A stretch of DNA of 64,000 bases from Portulaca oleracea (taxonomy: Eukaryota > Streptophyta > Magnoliopsida > Caryophyllales > Portulacaceae), in contig CM055879.1 of NCBI GenBank assembly GCA_029582165.1, forward strand, positions 35,506,330 to 35,570,329. The letters run 5' to 3'. Under the pieces are notes generated by a model. That model saw only the letters and a program-made list of their open reading frames with translations. It had not been told where the DNA came from and made no database searches. Position numbers and translations under genes: made by a program. Each line of letters starts with the position of its first letter. Positions within the stretch are counted from its first letter, which is position 1. Positions 21,865 to 30,886 of the stretch are shown one piece after another.

Positions 21865-22426
21865 CTCCCTCCGTTCCTTATTAATTGACACCTAAACTAA
21901 TATTTTTGTTCCAAAATAATTATCACTTCCCATTTTTCAATACCTAATTTAATTATTTAACTTTGATAATTATGTTAACTTTTTACTTTTTCAATCAATA
22001 AAAACTACTACCTCTATCCCAAAATGTCTATCATTTGACTAAATTTTGACCATTGATTATTCTCAAATTACAATAAATTACCGATATGAAATTATCGTCA
22101 TTGTAATTTTTACTAATACATCTTTCTAATGGTGGTAATTTCGAATCGTAATTCATTGTAATTTGTGAGTAATCAATGATCAAAAGTTAGTCAAATGACC
22201 GACATTTTAGGACGGAGTAGTACTTCTACTCACATTCTCTCACTACCTATGCCTTGGTATCCGAAAAAGTACCATAGAAAATATACTGTTTAATTTTGTG
22301 GGTAGTCTTTTTAGTTAAATTTTACGGAGTAGTACGTAAAATTTTTTAAAATATATCAATTTTTATTAATTAATTATTAAATTTTTATTAAATTTATTCA
22401 TCAATTTCGATTTTGGATGGAGGGAG
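21865..22426. mobile_element. Stowaway MITE with nested Stowaway
   Basis: Ends CTCCCTCCGTTCC and GGATGGAGGGAG are flanked by TA on both sides (21863-21864, 22427-22428). Copy 1 of the duplicated segment reads GTATCGTACCTTTTGG at this place, a true empty site. An inner element at 22011-22217 (CCTCTATCCCAAAATG ... CATTTTAGGACGGAG) also has TA flanks. It lies about 380 bp upstream of the kinase ATG. Confidence 0.85.
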
Positions 22427-22706
22427 TACCTTTGGAAAAAAAAAGTTAAAATAAAAATTGGGGCACAAGTAATCCAAATAAAATTGTAGTAGTCCACTTA
22501 ACTTCCAATTCGCTGCGTAGAACTTCCTTTCCCACAAAGTCCCTCATTCCTAAATCCTAATTCCTACAATCCTACTCTCACACCAATTACACCAACACTT
22601 GAGAATCTCGGAATATTTCCCACAAAGTCGGCAAAAAACTTCCTTAAATTCTCAGGAGAAGTTCGTTGCTCAACTCTCAAAATCCCATTCAAATATGAAA
22701 TATCCC

Positions 22707-22714
22707 TATATATT
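22707..22714 (+). promoter_or_regulatory. Candidate TATA box of the kinase gene
   Basis: TATATATT about 90 bp upstream of the kinase ATG, in a sensible position for a plant core promoter. AT-rich background makes chance occurrence possible. Confidence 0.4.
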
Positions 22715-22803
22715 TACCCATTCCAAATTTCGTATCTGCTTAGTTTCATCTTCTTTAAAACTCGTTTTTATCCATCTCCACACAACTTTCTTTCCATCCA
22801 TCA

Positions 22804-23949
22804 ATGGCGACGACAATGTCGATTTCAGGCCATAATCACGAACCCAGAAACCTGAAAAACATTCATCTCAACTTGTGCTACAAACTTGAGAAGCACTGCT
22901 TCATAATGTGGGGGACTCTGTTCCAAGTATACACCAAATACCACCCCATTCAACCCATCGGAAAGGGAGCATACGGCGTCGTTTGTTCAGCCATCGACAC
23001 CGAAACTACCCAGAAAGTTGCCATCAAGAAGATCAACAGCATGTTCTTGAGTCGTGTCGGTGCATTGAGGATTCTGAGGGAGCTTGTGATTCTTCGCCAC
23101 GCTAAACACCCTAATGTGGTCACTTTGAAGGACGTCATGCTCGGAAATTCTGTTTACATGGTGCTTGAACTGATGGATACTGATCTTGATCGTCTCATTG
23201 TCTCATCCGGGCCGCTTCCGAATAAACTCTGCAAGTTTTTTCTGTACCAGCTGCTGAAAGGGTTGCAGTTTCTGCACTCTGCTGGGATTCTGCACCGCGA
23301 TCTGAAGCCGGGGAATTTGCTGTTGAATGCCAAGGGAGTTGTGAAGATTGCTGATTTTGGGTTGGCTACTACTCTTGCAGGGGGTTCAGGGGGTTCAGGG
23401 TGCATGGCTGAGTATGTGGTCAGTCGTTGGTACCGAGCCCCGGAGGTGCTCCTGGGTTGCACCCATGGAACCGCGATTGACATCTGGTCTGCTGGGTGTA
23501 TTTTCGGGGAGATGTTGGCGGGAAAGCCGGTTTTTCCGGGGTGTAACAGCCATTCTCAGCTTAGCATGATCGTTGGAGCTTTGGGGACACAGCCTGAGTC
23601 TAGCCTTGGGTTCGTGGACAACCAGGTGGGGAAGATGGTGCTGGACTCGCTTCCTCGGACACAAGGGATGGATTTTGGGTGTCTGTTTCCCCTGGTGGAA
23701 CCGTTGGCGGTTGATTTGTTGGAGAAGATGTTGTGTTTTGACCCCAGGAAGAGGATCACTGCAGCAGAAGCGCTTCGACAACCGTACTTGTTGGAGCTGT
23801 ATGATCCTGTTTCTGATTCTCCTGGTGTTGCTGCTGCTCCGTTGAGGTTTGATGTCGGTGTTGATGATGATCTTGATGGGGAGACGATTCGTAAGCTTGT
23901 ATGGGGTGAAATGCTACGTTATCATCCTGAGGAGGGTTATTTTGTTTGA
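22804..23949 (+). CDS. Group C MAPK-like kinase with AEY activation motif, intronless
   Basis: 381 residues, one exon. The layout matches plant group C MAP kinases (MPK1/2/7/14 type): an MWGTLFQVYTKYHPI lead, P-loop GKGAYGVV (~residues 57-64), catalytic Lys in VAIKKI, MDTDLDRLI, HRDLKPGNLLLN catalytic loop, DFGLA, SRWYRAPEVLL, DIWSAGCIFGE, FDPRKRIT and a MLRYHPE tail. The usual M-T-E-Y-V-V activation motif reads M-A-E-Y-V-V: the threonine phosphorylated by MAPK kinases is alanine, preceded by a Gly/Ser-rich GGSGGSG stretch. Other catalytic residues look intact. Group C genes usually have an intron, so an intronless copy suggests a retrogene. Cytosol/nucleus expected. Start chosen because MATT fits family N-termini; the next Met is at 22906. 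Confidence 0.9.
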   Translation: MATTMSISGHNHEPRNLKNIHLNLCYKLEKHCFIMWGTLFQVYTKYHPIQPIGKGAYGVVCSAIDTETTQKVAIKKINSMFLSRVGALRILRELVILRHAKHPNVVTLKDVMLGNSVYMVLELMDTDLDRLIVSSGPLPNKLCKFFLYQLLKGLQFLHSAGILHRDLKPGNLLLNAKGVVKIADFGLATTLAGGSGGSGCMAEYVVSRWYRAPEVLLGCTHGTAIDIWSAGCIFGEMLAGKPVFPGCNSHSQLSMIVGALGTQPESSLGFVDNQVGKMVLDSLPRTQGMDFGCLFPLVEPLAVDLLEKMLCFDPRKRITAAEALRQPYLLELYDPVSDSPGVAAAPLRFDVGVDDDLDGETIRKLVWGEMLRYHPEEGYFV

Positions 23950-24000
23950 TGTTTAAAGCAAGAAAGTGATCTATACATTCATTCTTTTATATTATAAATA

Positions 24001-24187
24001 TAAATGTAAACATTCAAGATTGTTTGGTAATGAAAATTTTCCAGTTTGAGGTATTTTTGTTTCTGTTTTTTCACCTTTGCATGAGATCATTTAGTAAATG
24101 TAAACATTCAAGATTGTTTGGTAATGAAAATTTTCCAGTTTGAGGTACTTTTGTTTCTGTATTTTCACCTTTGCATGAGATCATTTA
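24001..24187 (+). repeat. 94-bp tandem duplication in kinase 3' flank
   Basis: TAAATGTAAACATTCAAGAT to GCATGAGATCATTTA occurs at 24001-24094 and again at 24095-24187 with only a few substitutions (TATTTTTG/TACTTTTG, GTTTTTTC/GTATTTTC). It starts about 50 bp after the kinase stop, so it probably lies in the 3' UTR. Confidence 0.9.
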
Positions 24188-24312
24188 CCTTAGTTGTTGA
24201 TAGCTTATAGCCACTTAGGTTTCAGACCTTCAGATGTGTAACTAAGATGAAATCCTATCTGACAAACATGGTGATTGCCAAACAAACAGGAAGGAGGGGT
24301 ACTGACCTAGAC

Positions 24313-24381
24313 ATCCTATGTGGGATTCGAACCCACATCTCCACGCAATTGCGTGTTGCTCAACCATTGAGCTAATAGGAT
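24313..24381 (-). tRNA. tRNA-like sequence, anticodon loop shortened (pseudogene?)
   Basis: On the minus strand a 7-bp acceptor stem (ATCCTAT with ATAGGAT), D arm GCTC-AATGGTT-GAGC and TΨC arm GTGGG-TTCGAAT-CCCAC are all intact; GTTCGAATC is a good B box and TAGCTCAATGG a good A box. The middle arm is CACGC-AATT-GCGTG: a perfect 5-bp stem but only a 4-base loop instead of 7, so no anticodon can be assigned. There are 21 bases between D and T arms, two fewer than usual. It may be a tRNA pseudogene or tRNA-derived repeat. Confidence 0.6.
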
Positions 24382-26046
24382 AAAACCAAGTCTTCCCAAC
24401 ACATCCTACTCACTAATCAATCTATTTGGGAATGTGAAGAACACCATTATTTTCCTCCTAACAGAAACTGCTTGATGCAACCAAATCACTTCTCTTGTGG
24501 AGCCCGGCAATCATTTGTTACCATATTTCTGCACTATGCCATCAGTCACTGAAAGGAGTCTAGGAAGAACATGAAAGTAGCTACTGTTAGTTACTTCCGT
24601 CGGTTTTCATCTGTGCATAATTGTGCATTAGGTGGATAATCTATAGAAAACAATAATGAACTCCTGATATGCTGATTTGTTTTGCTGATTACATATAAAC
24701 GTAATCAGATTCAACGATTGAGCATTCTGAATTAGACTACAAAAATGAGTCGACCCTACTCCTGAGTCGAAACTGTGGAACCTTATTCACGACTCAGAGA
24801 ATCAATTACAGAATGATCTCCCAAGTAGAGGTCTTTTTACTTTCTTATTCCCAACTGTCAGTATGTAATAATAACTTTATGAGATCATCTTTTTTTTTTT
24901 TGGTTATGATTGACGGGTTCTTTCCGAACAATTTTGTTTCAGGATGGATAATACTTGATCCACACAGAGGTCTGCAAATAAGAAACAAGTGATATAGTGC
25001 CAGTTTTGATACTTATACAGTGCTGTACCTGTTGGTAGGATTCTGCACTTGCCAAGTTTTTATGTCAAGTCCAAATTATAGTTTGGAACTGAATACTGTC
25101 CCAGACAATGCGTTGTCAATGTTGGCTTTCTATCTCAGAAATAATTTCGCTGGAAGCATGAAAGACATGTAACCCACGTAAAAGCCGCTAAGTTGCATAC
25201 CCTAATATGGTAAACTATCAGACATGAGATAAAACATCAAAGGAAAACACATATTTAACAGTCATTAAACAAAACCTAGTACTAAGTGAAAATTACAAGG
25301 TAAAAGGCTCAGAGACTTCAGAGGTGATGGTTGATGACCAAGTCACTAGTAACAAACGAGTGTTTGAGAAAAGTCCTCGTATAGGGTTAGCAATAATGAT
25401 CATCAGTATTCTTTGAATGCTGTTTCTCATTAGTTGCAACAAACCCATCTGCGCTAGATCACTACTTATTTCAATGTCATTGTGATTTGATGCAACTTAT
25501 GTGAAGCAAACTCTTCTGAATGGTTAAATATTAGATTTGCCAAATATATCTTCTTTGTGAAGAAATTCTAACTCATTCCCAATACTCATTTCTTGGAAAT
25601 TATAACTTTTGCTAAGAATGTTCACAAGAAGCTCTGACAAACATAAATTACTTCTAACATACTACTTTTGCAAGTAAGTTCTTAACTCAAAGTATACAAC
25701 TAAATCTTCAGTCCAAACAAAAACCTCACTATCACTTTCTTTAGCCTATTATTTATGCATAGTGCTGATATGTCAATTGCAATTTTCTTTGCTTGTTTTG
25801 CACACAAATTCTGTAAACTCTCCGCTAAATTATTGCATAAGGATCCAAAGTTCTACAGCGACCTAAAATCATACAGTATTTACTTAATCGAAACTGATAA
25901 CATTTCAAGATTTAACATCTACTAATCAGACTAGCAAACACAGAAACTAAACGAAGTTAGAGCAACTCATGAGACCATGATAGTAAAGCATCGGACAGAG
26001 TTCAGAAAAACGATTGAATGAAATGCAGTAAAATACAATACCAAAC
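24382..26046. other. Intergenic DNA, no gene seen
   Basis: No coding frame of useful length on either strand. If the helicase gene at 26047-26247 were complete its later exons would have to lie here on the minus strand; I find no helicase motifs. GACTC-rich palindromic sequence near 24750-24800 (GAGTCGACCCTACTCCTGAGTCG) is the only local structure. Confidence 0.5.
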
Positions 26047-26247
26047 GACAGAAACTGCAGCTACACGCCGAGGTTGGGTGACTCCGATCATGCCGGAATT
26101 GACATAATCTCGCCGGAAAAGCATTTGACAAAGTTGATTACTCTTCCCGGAGCCTGTCTCTCCGATTACCACAGTGGCTGGGTTTAACTCAGTTGTTTCC
26201 ATGATTTTCTCCTCGAACTGAAAGATTGGAAGCTGCTGCTTGTCGAT
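26047..26247 (-). pseudogene. DEAH-box RNA helicase, 5' exon fragment
   Basis: Minus strand. The translation contains LPIFQFEEKI, the Walker A motif VVIGETGSGKS, QMLFRR and motif Ia TQPRRVAAVSV, the first ~65 residues of a plant DEAH helicase (DEAH4/RID1-like arrangement). Codon 26245-26247 is ATC just where the family start Met would fit (IDKQQLPI), with a TGA five codons upstream; the next in-frame ATG is at 26202. A GT follows AVSV, so the exon may end at 26047. No later exon is visible in the next 1.8 kb, and GKS is followed by N-Q rather than T-Q. DEAH helicases unwind RNA, often in splicing. I infer a truncated gene; an active 5' end with distant exons is less likely. Confidence 0.7.
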
Positions 26248-26534
26248 CGAATTGATTCAAGACTGGAATTGCTGATTGATAATTCAACGATTAATTGTAT
26301 TGATTTTGCCAAGAAATTGAAGAATTTGATCGATTGTGAATTTGAATTTAGGGTTAGGGTTCTAGATGCACGCTTCTAATGCTAGCAGAAATAAGGGTTT
26401 CGGGAAAACTGAGGACCGGGATGGCGGGAAAGCTGCCACTTCAAAAACGAAGACATTAGACACTCCACCTGTTTATACTCCTTGTATAGTTGTAGACTTT
26501 TCTTCTCTCTTTTTCTTAGTTTTGATAAAACTGA

Positions 26535-26835
26535 CCTGACCCAAATGAATTTCACCTGACTCATATCTGAAAATATTTCACCCTGACTCAGATCTGAAAA
26601 TATCAAAATAATTAGTTCGAAATGGACCCGAATGTGAAGTGATCAAACCTAACCTTACTTGACTTGAAATTATCTTTCATCAAAGTTATTCATTTTTTAG
26701 AGATAATAGAATTTTACAACAAATAAAACGACCCAAAATCAATCCGGCCCAACCCAGACCTTGTTCATTATAATTGACTCAATCCAAATGGGTTCAACAC
26801 GAACCCGATCGAAATGACCTCATTGTCAGGTCTGT
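26535..26835. repeat. Dispersed GACCCAAATGACC-type repeat, copy 1
   Basis: Blocks such as CTGACCTGACCCAAATGA, CGACCCAAAATCAATCC, GGCCCAACCCAGACCTT and CATTGTCAGGTCTG recur in similar order at about 47745-47895 (AUG2 intron) and 49205-49428 (dioxygenase intron). The three copies are diverged. No ends or target duplications could be set. Confidence 0.5.
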
Positions 26836-28262
26836 CTCATACGTTATTATTTTGTTGTTTATTTTTTCTCCCTCAGCTACAAATATAGGTGGAAATCCAA
26901 TGGTGAGATGGAAATCAATGGTTTATGTTTTTGGAGTTTGTTTGCTTAACAATTTATTAGAGGGCTTATTGAGAAAAATAGTATATTGGAATATTTGACC
27001 TAATTAAATACGTTAAATAGGTGTGTTGGTAAATAGCGTATTCACTTGACTACTTATGTCCAATAAAATGGTTTTCAATAAGCTAAAGGAACAACATATT
27101 GAAATTAGTTGTTTGTAAAAGTTATCATTTAATTCAAAATTTGTCAAAATTATATTATATATATATATGTCATCATAAAAGTAATTGATAATTGACACAT
27201 ATGTTAAAATCGATAACTAAGGTTATAAACAGAATTTTAACAAATATTTTTTTTGATATTTTTATATATGAGTCGGGTAAATTTTAACAAATACTTTAGA
27301 AACAATTAATTTTATCAAACACAACCTTTTCACGTAGTCAATTCAAACAATTAATATAACCACGTAATCCAAACCTTCAATACTAAATTATTAATACAAA
27401 CAGCCAATAATGAAGCAAATTTGTCAAACATGGAATCAATGGCTTATGTTACTTCGCTTCCCTTTCATGTTCATCTTTTAAATGGTGATATTCGGATTTG
27501 TTATTTTGTTTACTATTGTTTTTTTGTCTATATATATATGACATCTCAACCATCTATTTTTAATCAATTTAATGGACTTCATCCCCTTTTAATTTAAACT
27601 CGTTCTTTTCTCTGATGTCTTGGTTGTTTAAATAAGTTATTAAAACATAAGGATCGATCGTGTGACATTGAAGTTTGAAGTGACCAATTTATTGTGTTAT
27701 ACTTTGTCAATTATGTAATTGTGAATTGAAGATATGTTAGACTAGCCCTTGACTCGTTCTCCCTTTGCTTTGTTTAACAAGTTGTTGTCACTACTTACTC
27801 TTTTATCATATTTCATATTTTTTTTCCCATTGATTTAATCGATATAAAAGTTTCATATGAATTGTCCAATAGACGAGACTAAAAATGGAATGCAAATTAA
27901 ACTAAAGTTACTAAATGCTCTAAGAAATTAATAAATTATAACGTGGAGTATCAACTTATATGATAAAATAATAAATTATTAGGTAATTTTGAATTTATTT
28001 AGACAAATAAATATATAATATATATAGTCCTAAAAAAAACCCTGTACTCTTATTAACTTGACTTTAAATAAATACATTATAGGTCTATCTCTATAAGTAG
28101 ACCATAATAATAATTGGATAGAGAGAATATACAATCTTATATTTACTAGATGCCCATATAATCTTTATATATCTTTTATTTTATTTGCTTTTGCTATAGT
28201 TTAGTATAAAAATGGGCTCAATTCATATCTTTTACTTACCTTATCAATTTTATTTACGTAAT
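26836..28262. other. AT-rich intergenic DNA, no gene seen
   Basis: No supported coding or RNA gene. Contains a short (TA)n near 27150 and CTATAAGTAGACCATAATAA at 28091-28110, which is the source of the filler copy at 28741. Confidence 0.5.
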
Positions 28263-28272
28263 ATTACTTATT

Positions 28273-28681
28273 ATTATTATTTTTTGGTGCAGTTGAGGGG
28301 CAAAGCCCCTAAAAAACAAGCAAATTAAATCCTAGCATTCCTGAGCCACTGGGCTCCATTACGGTCTGCTAAAAACAAATCTAAGATTTCCGAGACAAGT
28401 TCCGAAAAATACATTATATCGCAGTTCAAGTTGCTTCCAATTATAGCCAAGGCATCTCCGACTTTGTTTGCTTCATGATGTGTATGGGAGATCAGAACTT
28501 CCCATCCTCTGTCGTTGATGAGCTGCTTGCACTTGTTTATCCAACCATTCAGTCTTCTGTATCGAGTGATATCACCTTTGAGTAAACTCACCATTTAGAT
28601 CGAGTCTATACTCAGCCACACCTTTTGTAAGTTGAGCTCTTTCGCCGTATCCAGGCCCCTCAAACTGCCATTTATTTAAAA
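28273..28681 (-). mobile_element. 5'-truncated LINE with RNase H domain
   Basis: The minus-strand translation gives GLDTAKELNLQKVWLSIDS, then after one stop VSLLKGDITRYRRLNGWI, CKQLINDRGWEVLISHTHHE and ANKVGDALAIIG: the RNase H-like domain (RVT_3 type) at the C-terminus of plant LINEs. The 3' end runs into CACCAAAAAATAATAATAAT, an A-rich tail. Direct repeats ATTACTTATT lie at 28263-28272 and 28682-28691, the expected target duplication. The in-frame TAA after SIDSI and the 5' truncation make it non-functional. Confidence 0.85.
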
Positions 28682-28792
28682 ATTACTTATTCTTATACTA
28701 CCTAATACAAACACTTGTTTATCCAACCATTCAGTCTTCTCTATAAGTAGACCATAATAATAATTACTTATTCTTATAATACCTAATACAAC
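28682..28792 (+). repeat. Patchwork of templated filler copies
   Basis: ATTACTTATTCTTATACTACC (28682) is repeated near 28763. Between the repeats, 28712-28740 is an exact copy of 28530-28558 (from within the LINE), and 28741-28765 is an exact copy of 28091-28115 (from ~650 bp upstream). The second junction shares TCT with its source, a microhomology. Confidence 0.9.
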
Positions 28793-28996
28793 ATATATTC
28801 TAAGTTTCATACTATTATTATTTAAAAGTTTATATATTTAATAAATAGTATGATTGATAGGACTTATTTTATTCATAATACTTTATTAAAAATTATAAAA
28901 CATATACTTGAAAGTTTATATATTTAAATTATGTTAGTATTAATATAATTTACTTTTCAACTCATCCTATATTAGTATTATTTTTTAGCATTATTA

Positions 28997-29352
28997 GGTT
29001 TTAAAATCCCAAACTTTGGAGTTTGTGTATCAGAATATCCCGAACTTCAGATTTAATATCAATATCCCAAACTTTGAAAGGTCGTATTTGGTGGTAGCCC
29101 AACACCAACTTAAGATCAATTAAACTCAAGATTTTCTGTGATGTAATAATATTTTTTGAGGTGACTTGTAGAATGCAAGTGTGTCATAACAAAAAAACAA
29201 CCACTATATTGTAGAAAAATTTGAATTTAATTGATGTTAATTCAATGTTGGGATGCTAATAAATACCAATCCTCAAAGTCTGGGATATTCATATCAAAAG
29301 TAAAGTTTGAGATATTATGATAAACAAGACCCAAAGTTAGGGATTTTAAAAT
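28997..29352. mobile_element. Inverted-repeat element, ~355 bp
   Basis: The left end GGTTTTAAAATCCCAAACTTTGG and the complement of the right end GATTTTAAAATCCCTAACTTTGG pair closely. Interior blocks also mirror each other (ATATCCCAAACTTTG against AAAGTCTGGGATATT). Flanking direct repeats are not clear, so I leave the superfamily open; a MULE-type MITE is plausible. Confidence 0.7.
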
Positions 29353-29415
29353 CAAATAATCCTATTTTATACTTGCATTACCAATTTCTATGTATATTAG
29401 TCATCCTATCTTTTA

Positions 29416-29670
29416 CTCCATCCATTCTATATTAATTGTAATAATTTTGATTTTTACAGTCTCCAGTACTATTCTGTGATTAATAATTTATTTACATAAT
29501 ATCTTATTAACAACTGTAATATTATACTTGTATTATAGTATTTTTTGTTACGAATTTAATGGTAATAATTTTATTAAGTAACTCATTATATATATTAAAA
29601 AATTTTAATTAAAAATTTTAAAATTTGACTGTATGATTTTCAAGCACGTCAATTAACATGGCATGGATGA
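29416..29670. mobile_element. Stowaway-like MITE (copy 2)
   Basis: CTCCATCCATTCTATATTAATTG at the left and the shared interior TTATTAACAACTGTAATATTATAC place it in the family at 45, 57835 and 58369. The right end is decayed. It lies about 150 bp upstream of the CAND1 5' UTR. Confidence 0.65.
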
Positions 29671-29799
29671 GCATTAACAACCAAAATAACAAGGTCACAT
29701 AGAGATAATTCATTGTTTGTTAAGGTTTCTAATCTCGGTGAAATTCAACTGTAGGAAAGTTCTGCGAATATTGAAGGTATAATAACCTTTTTACCCTTC

Positions 29800-30886
29800 T
29801 CCTTTCACTCCCCAGTCATTCGCTCTGCCACCCTCACCCCTTCACTCACGCTCTCCCTCGTTCACCGGCGATTTCGTAACATCGCCGCTCTTTTCCGGCC
29901 TCATCGCCGCCGCTGACGCCGCCGTCGCGCCACCGTCGTCGTTGCGACCTATCCATCTTCTCTCGTAAATCTCCGTAAGTTTCTATTTTCTGAATACTTT
30001 ACCTTTTTTTCTTGTGCGGATACAGATTTTGAGTGAGTAGACGGTGTTTCAGATTGCGAATTGAGAGATGATTTATTTGTTGCGAGATACTGAACGAGTT
30101 GATTGTGTTTGATGGAATGCGAAATTCTGCTATGGAAGAACTTGGATTTCTGGCGTGATTGAATGTTTAGGGCTTACACGCATTGTTGCCTCGAATGTGA
30201 ATGCTGAACTTTAGATTAACAATTTTGATGAATTGGTAGAATAAGGTCAGTGTTGCCAGAATGCAGGTTAGGGTTGAATCAACTAAAGAAAGTGGTGAAC
30301 CCTTTTAAGCACTGAATGTATGGATTCTTTCCTTTTTACTTGGGGTGAGAGCTGGATTGAACATGGATTAGGTTATTTGTGGGGATGTGTGGAGCTGCTG
30401 TTCCAACTTCCAACAACTCGGGGTTGAACTAATACCCAAATCAGAGGTGAGGAGGGGGAAAGAGGGAAGAAAAACTCGTGTCTAATCAAATTTCAAGGGA
30501 TTTCTCTAAACATAGGGCAGGCAATGCGAAGCATAGGTTGTTGTTGATTAGAAGTTTTAGTCAATATCTTAGAAGAAAAACGAGCGGCACCTATTTCAAT
30601 CAAAGTTTCGTGGTACTATGATGTATTGTTTCGTTTGGATTTCTTGTGCTTTTTGCAACAAGTATGCTACATAAGAGGATATTGCGAATGGTGGCGGGTT
30701 CTTAGACATTTTTTAAAGGCCCTTGCTGGATACATATTCATGTTGTTGATTTATAGTGTTGACTACTATATGTGAGGATAGAATCTTAACAAGTTCTTGG
30801 GTTAGATGATGATTTTTTACTGAATCCCTCTTTGTGGGTTTTTTTTTTCTTTTGCAGCATACTGTGTCTAAATTGCGACTCTAAGG
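29800..30886 (+). other. CAND1: CAND1 5' UTR exon and leader intron
   Basis: A C/T-rich exon (CTTCACTCCCCAGTCATTCG and following, about 29800-29974) ends at CTCC with a GTAAGT donor at 29975. The matching acceptor TTTTGCAG ends at 30857, and the coding exon starts 29 bases later. A long 5' leader intron is common in highly expressed plant genes. The transcription start is not determined; no clear TATA box is seen. Confidence 0.65.

Larger units (their letters stand above)
19735..22522 (+). repeat. Duplicated segment, copy 2
   Basis: Corresponds to 11276-13306. Relative to copy 1 it has gained MITE C, a 532-bp MULE-type element, a Stowaway with a nested Stowaway, and further AT-rich sequence at about 20900-21240. 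It lacks MITE A and the 565-bp hAT element. Its right end (AATTGGGGCACAAG to TCGCTGCGTAGAAC) lies about 300 bp upstream of the kinase ATG. Confidence 0.85.

Noticed and set aside
22908..23845. Several alternative frames within the kinase gene
   Set aside because: GC-rich coding DNA gives shadows; the 381-codon frame holds every kinase motif.
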